This document shows positions 40,343 through 43,723 of a stretch of DNA of 43,723 nucleotides, one piece after another. The DNA is from Phycisphaerae bacterium (GTDB taxonomy: Bacteria > Planctomycetota > Phycisphaerae > UBA1845 > Fen-1342), in assembly GCA_030612705.1 (NCBI GenBank), contig JAUWNI010000021.1:1-43723 (forward strand), in the 5' to 3' direction. Below the pieces are notes generated by a model, which saw nothing but the letters and a program-made list of their open reading frames with translations, did no database searches and was not told the DNA's origin. Positions within the stretch are counted from its first letter, which is position 1, and the number at the start of each line of letters is the position of its first letter. Position numbers and translations under genes: made by a program.

Positions 40343-41074
40343 TCAAACTGCCGAGCGACCGCCGTCGATCGGGATGATCACGCCCGTGAGATAGTCACCT
40401 TCGCTGAGGACGAAATGCACGGCGGCGGCGACCTCCTCGGGCTCACCGGCACGCTTCAGCGGGATCTTCGCGGTGAGGCGGTCGCGTGTCGCCTGATCGT
40501 ACCGCTCCGGCCAGGCCGCGACGCCGGGGGCGATTCCGACCACGTTTACATCCGGCGCCAACGCCCGGGCAAGCACTCTGGTCAGTGTATCGAGCCCGCC
40601 TTTCGAGACGATGTACCCCAGATGATCCGGCCAGGGTCGCGCGGTGGCGGCATCGCAGAGGTTGATCACCCGTCCGCCGGTTCGGCGAAGCGCTTCGCGG
40701 GCCGCGTGCGTCAACGCCAGCGGCACGGTCAGGTTGACCCGCAAAGCGCGATCCCACGCGTCAAGATCGAATTCGTCGATAGTCATCCGCTCGAAGACGG
40801 CGGCGTTGTTGATCAGGACATCGAGCCGTCCAAACCGCGCGAGAACGCTTTGAACCAGCCGCTCGGCGGTGGCCGGATCGTCGAAGTCGGCCTGAAAGAC
40901 CTCCGCTTCGACGCCGCGGGTTTGGCAGGCACTCGCCGTTGCCGCCGCCGCCTCGGCCGACTGTCGATAGTGAATTGCTAAATGGCAACCGGCGTCGGCG
41001 AGTCGCAAGGCCAGCGCGCGCCCGACCCGGCGAGCCGCCCCGGTCACCAACGCGACACGCCCCTTAAGCTCCAT
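40343..41074 (-). CDS. Pteridine-reductase-like short-chain dehydrogenase
   Basis: This 243-residue NAD(P)-dependent SDR has the TGAARRVGR cofactor loop at 11-19, NNAA at 89-92 and catalytic Tyr154 and Lys158 (YIVSK). Position 141 is Asp (NLCDAATARP) where classical SDRs have Ser, and HYRQSAEAA follows the second strand. Both traits match pteridine reductases of the PTR1/FolM type, so it may reduce dihydropterins or dihydrofolate. It overlaps truA by 11 bases and has a GGAG ribosome site within the truA 3' end. The start ATG is at 41074. Confidence 0.85.
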   Translation of the reverse strand: MELKGRVALVTGAARRVGRALALRLADAGCHLAIHYRQSAEAAAATASACQTRGVEAEVFQADFDDPATAERLVQSVLARFGRLDVLINNAAVFERMTIDEFDLDAWDRALRVNLTVPLALTHAAREALRRTGGRVINLCDAATARPWPDHLGYIVSKGGLDTLTRVLARALAPDVNVVGIAPGVAAWPERYDQATRDRLTAKIPLKRAGEPEEVAAAVHFVLSEGDYLTGVIIPIDGGRSAV

Positions 41075-41837
41075 CCGATAAACTCCGATCCGGGGGATAC
41101 TTGATCCATTGCAGACACAAGCCGTGGGCCGGGGCGGTTGGTCCGGCCTGACGACGATCGCACGACGCCAGAATCTCGATGACACGCTCCGGCGGCCAGT
41201 GCCCACGCCCGACCTCGACCAACGTGCCCACCATGTTGCGCACCTGATTGTACAGGAAACCCGTCCCCTCGACGTCGATCAGCACGGCGTTGTAGTGCCG
41301 CTGGACGCGTAGGCGGCAAATCTTGCGGACCGTGGTGCTGCGCGTGCAGCCGGCGCTTGCAAAAGCGGCAAAATCGTGCGTGCCGACCAGCGCCGCCGCC
41401 GCCGCCTGCATCCGCCGCGCGTCCAGCGGCCACCAGACGTGCCAAGCCTGTCGGGCGGCGTGCCACTCGACCGGCCGCCGGGCGTCGTTGTGTATCCGGT
41501 AGCGGTAGAGCTTCGCGAGGGCGTGGCGCGTGGCGTGGAATTCGAGTGGCACATCGGTCACGTGCACCACCGTAACGTCTTCGGGCAAGCGGTGGCCGAT
41601 CGCGCGCCTGATGTTGTCAACCGGAATCGTCGTCGTGGTGCGGAGGTGGGCGACCTGCCCCTGGGCATGCACGCCGGCGTCGGTTCTGCTCGCACCGACG
41701 ATCTCCAGCGGGTGACGGATGATCCGCCGGGCGACCTCCTCGAGATCCTGCTGCACGGTGCGCACGCCGAGTTGCCGCTGCCAGCCGTGGAAGTCGGTCC
41801 CGTCGTACGCGATGGTGATCTTGAGGTTGCGCTCCAT
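41064..41837 (-). CDS. truA: tRNA pseudouridine(38-40) synthase
   Basis: TruA isomerises uridines 38-40 in the tRNA anticodon arm. The 257-residue protein has the N-terminal ITIAYDGTDFHGWQRQ block, the catalytic Asp53 in GASRTDAGVHA, and FATRH- and FLYNQVRNMVG-type blocks toward the C-terminus. Length is typical. The ATG at 41837 was chosen; upstream codons to 41897 lack conservation with the family start. No strong ribosome site is visible. It overlaps the SDR gene downstream by 11 bases. Confidence 0.95.
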   Translation of the reverse strand: MERNLKITIAYDGTDFHGWQRQLGVRTVQQDLEEVARRIIRHPLEIVGASRTDAGVHAQGQVAHLRTTTTIPVDNIRRAIGHRLPEDVTVVHVTDVPLEFHATRHALAKLYRYRIHNDARRPVEWHAARQAWHVWWPLDARRMQAAAAALVGTHDFAAFASAGCTRSTTVRKICRLRVQRHYNAVLIDVEGTGFLYNQVRNMVGTLVEVGRGHWPPERVIEILASCDRRQAGPTAPAHGLCLQWIKYPPDRSLSDGA

Positions 41838-41951
41838 GGGTGGTGATCGTACCCGATGCGAGCACAACATGAATAGAAGATTGGTGAGCAGTGCCAACCC
41901 TACACTGTAAACGGCCGATTTCTTCGCGGTTCGCGAAGATTTTCGTTGCGT

Positions 41952-42109
41952 GGGTGGCCCGTCGCTTCAGCGGCGGGGGACACGAATGGACGGTCGATTC
42001 GTGTCCCCCACGGCTAAAGCCATGGGCCACTCGATCACTTGGTCCCTTGGACCCTCGGCCCCTTGGTCCCTTTGGTTGCGGCCAACGGCCGCGCTAAGTC
42101 TTGGCGGTT
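41952..42109 (+). repeat. Cloverleaf palindrome plus CCTTTGGTTGCGGCC module
   Basis: 41952-42032 is the third cloverleaf copy, in the same orientation as 14225-14304: GGGTGGCCC arm, 13-bp GGGGGACACGAAT stem and a CACGGCTAAAGCCATGG hairpin. The CTTGG-CCC-rich module follows at 42036-42109 in the same order as at 14309-14373. From 42110 to 42340 I see no further gene or repeat, only AT-richer sequence near 42241-42257 that may hold the dockerin gene's promoter. Confidence 0.85.
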
Positions 42110-42340
42110 CCAGGTGGCAAGCAGTCAAAAAGCGCGAATGTGATGAACGGGATCGCGGCAAGCGGCCGATAAGAAAAATGGGAACGCTGGTCATGCGCGT
42201 GGGAAAGTTGACGGAATCGTGCCACGAGCATCACCGTGCCGTTACAATAGTATACTGGTGGACGAGTGCCATCCCGGGGATGGTGTGTAACGGGATCGAG
42301 TGTCGACATTCGACGGCGGTTCCGTTCGAGAGTTATCGCC

Positions 42341-43648
42341 GTGCGAATCAACTCAGTCACCCGTGCCGGACTCGTGTGTTTGCTGGGTTTCGGTGCGCTC
42401 AGCGCTCTGAGCAAGGCCGATCAGCGCGGCGAGCCCGCGCGCTACTTCTTCGATGATTTTTCAAGCACTTCGCTGGACCGGAGCAACTGGGAGACCGCTG
42501 TCGGCGTGACGCTCACCCGCGATCCGCGCGACGCCGGACAAGTCGCCGCGGCCGTTCGGCTGGCGCCGGACCAGCGCAAGGCCGGCGAAGTGGTGGAGTT
42601 GAGCAGCGCGGCGATTTCGTTGTCCAGGGTCCCGGGAGCCGAACTGTCGTATACGGTACGGCATCACGGGGTCGAGGTCGGCGAGCGGCTCACCGTCGAA
42701 TACCTGGCCGACGACGGCCGCTGGTATATCATCGAGCGGGTCGTGGCCGACGGCCGCGATTCGATCGCATTCTCGCGGCACATCCGTGTTTTGCCGGTGG
42801 AGGCCTTGCACGCCGAATTCCGGGTTCGCTTCCGGCCTGATGCGGATGACGAAGACGATACCTGGTACATCGGCGAAGTGTCCGTGGCGGGATATGAACC
42901 GCTGCAAACGCTGGCGGTACGCCTGCACCCGGCACGCAGCGCCCAGATGGAAGTTGTGCTGGCGGGACGCTACGACGGCATAAACCTGACCACGCCGTTC
43001 TCGAGACGTTTTCCGGCCGGTTCGCGGGTATACCTGATAGCGCCGCCAACGATTGACGAGTGCGTCTTCAGCCACTGGTTGGTGGACGGCGGCGATCGAA
43101 TCCAGCGGCAACGCGTGCTCCGGCTCGACATGACCGCTGGAATGGAGGCTGTCGCGCACTATCGGCCATGGGTTTCGGGTCGTAACGAGGCATCGGTGGC
43201 GATCGTTTCCGAGCCGCTGGCCGGCGTGCAAATCACGCTCGGAACGGAGACGGGGCAGCTCTTCACCAGCGTACGCGCGGAACGCGAGTATCCCTGTCTG
43301 ACGGGTGAGTGGCTGACGCTGTTGGCACCGTCGCGGACCGCGCGAATGGTTTTCAACGGCTGGATCGTCAATGACGAAAAGCTCCCGGGCGACGACAACC
43401 TGCTCGAGCACCGCGTCACCGGCGACGACGTGCTGCTCGCCGAATACGTCTTGCTCGGCGACGTGAACGGTGACGGTATGCTCGATAAATACGACGTCGA
43501 TCTGTTCATCGCGGCACTTATCGATCCGTTGGGGTATGCTGAAAACTACCCGGAGCTCGACCGGATCCAGCGGGGTGACATCAACGGGGACGGAGTCTTC
43601 GACGCGTTCGACATCGACGGTTTTGTCAATCTGCTGCTGAACGAGTAG
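42341..43648 (+). CDS. Secreted protein with C-terminal type I dockerin
   Basis: Numbered from the GTG at 42341, this 435-residue protein has a signal peptide (about 1-26, ending SKA before DQ). A beta-rich region follows (about 40-190, with FFDDFSSTSLDRSNWETA near 37) that resembles a LamG or jelly-roll fold, and then further beta segments to about 365. The C-terminus has two calcium loops, DVNGDGMLDKYDVD near 373 and DINGDGVFDAFDID near 412, which form a type I dockerin. An earlier GTG at 42266 is possible but reads non-signal sequence. Dockerins dock onto cohesins; no cohesin is visible here. The TAG stop is part of a dispersed repeat end. Confidence 0.82.
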   Translation: MRINSVTRAGLVCLLGFGALSALSKADQRGEPARYFFDDFSSTSLDRSNWETAVGVTLTRDPRDAGQVAAAVRLAPDQRKAGEVVELSSAAISLSRVPGAELSYTVRHHGVEVGERLTVEYLADDGRWYIIERVVADGRDSIAFSRHIRVLPVEALHAEFRVRFRPDADDEDDTWYIGEVSVAGYEPLQTLAVRLHPARSAQMEVVLAGRYDGINLTTPFSRRFPAGSRVYLIAPPTIDECVFSHWLVDGGDRIQRQRVLRLDMTAGMEAVAHYRPWVSGRNEASVAIVSEPLAGVQITLGTETGQLFTSVRAEREYPCLTGEWLTLLAPSRTARMVFNGWIVNDEKLPGDDNLLEHRVTGDDVLLAEYVLLGDVNGDGMLDKYDVDLFIAALIDPLGYAENYPELDRIQRGDINGDGVFDAFDIDGFVNLLLNE

Positions 43649-43659
43649 TGCTCTGTCAC
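43646..43659 (+). repeat. Terminal 14-mer of the dispersed repeat
   Basis: TAGTGCTCTGTCAC matches the ends at 2039 and 40104 exactly. Its first triplet is the stop codon of the dockerin protein. About 20 bases later comes a GTAGTAGCG motif and then the G-run at the window end. Confidence 0.8.
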
Positions 43660-43679
43660 GGCTTACTTTGCGGGTAGTA

Positions 43680-43723
43680 GCGGGGGGGGGGGGCGGGGGG
43701 GGCCGCGCGGGGCGGCGGGGGGG
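43680..43723. other. G-homopolymer contig edge
   Basis: The last 44 bases are almost all G with a few C. It mirrors the first 22 bases of the window and is probably an artefact of the assembly end. Confidence 0.7.

Noticed and set aside
42208..42256. TTGACG with TACAAT or TATACT as a promoter for the dockerin gene
   Set aside because: The spacing is about 29 bases or more, too long for a sigma-70 promoter.

Overview
This 43.7 kb window is GC-rich bacterial chromosomal DNA with about 27 protein-coding genes, no rRNA or tRNA genes, no CRISPR array and no recognisable transposase. Several traits point to a planctomycete-like bacterium (phylum Planctomycetota): an exosortase and EpsI pair inside an exopolysaccharide locus, a secreted protein ending in a type I dockerin (second loop DINGDGVFDAFDID), secreted DUF4198 and FmdE-type proteins, many lipoproteins, and short palindromic repeats in nearly every gene gap. 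The placement is inferred from gene content, as no ribosomal marker is present. Both window ends are long G runs next to copies of one dispersed repeat, so the window is probably a whole contig that broke in repeats.

Layout. 165-6066 (minus): RNA 2',3'-cyclic phosphodiesterase (thpR) with a PfkB kinase, a large membrane protein, biotin ligase (birA) and panB. 6479-8101 (plus): a REC-GGDEF-HD regulator whose HD-GYP domain is degenerate. 8241-11021 (minus): histidine ammonia-lyase, a small membrane protein and an Asp/Glu-type racemase. 11295-14159: a secreted nucleoside hydrolase-FmdE fusion facing a secreted DUF4198 protein, then a CoA-binding protein. 14441-18218 (plus): two overlapping genes for large dynamin-like GTPases. 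18238-18945 (minus): a NeuD-type acetyltransferase.

19435-29982 (plus): an envelope-polysaccharide/exosortase operon made of a Wza-type export lipoprotein, exosortase, EpsI, a 1600-residue TPR protein and a Wzz-BY-kinase fusion, with a good sigma-70-type promoter at 19287-19314. 30610-35689 (plus): a small HExxH protein, moeA, lnt and a HEAT-repeat lipoprotein. 35707-40091 (minus): a secreted TPR protein, a lipoprotein, glyA and a second lipoprotein, mostly with 4-base overlaps. 40343-41837 (minus): truA and a pteridine-reductase-like SDR. 42341-43648 (plus): the secreted dockerin protein.

The most striking feature is the repeat landscape. At least six families of short palindromic or tandem repeats recur, and they abut or supply stop codons of many genes (716-aa membrane protein, panB, nucleoside hydrolase/DUF4198, lnt, HEAT lipoprotein, dockerin protein). 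Some are read in frame inside the two GTPase genes, like the Rickettsia palindromic elements. A 135-bp element occurs twice at exactly the same length in opposite orientation, and compound cloverleaf-like palindromes occur at four places. The GTPase pair, the nucleoside hydrolase-FmdE fusion and the exosortase locus with its giant TPR protein are the most interesting protein-level systems.
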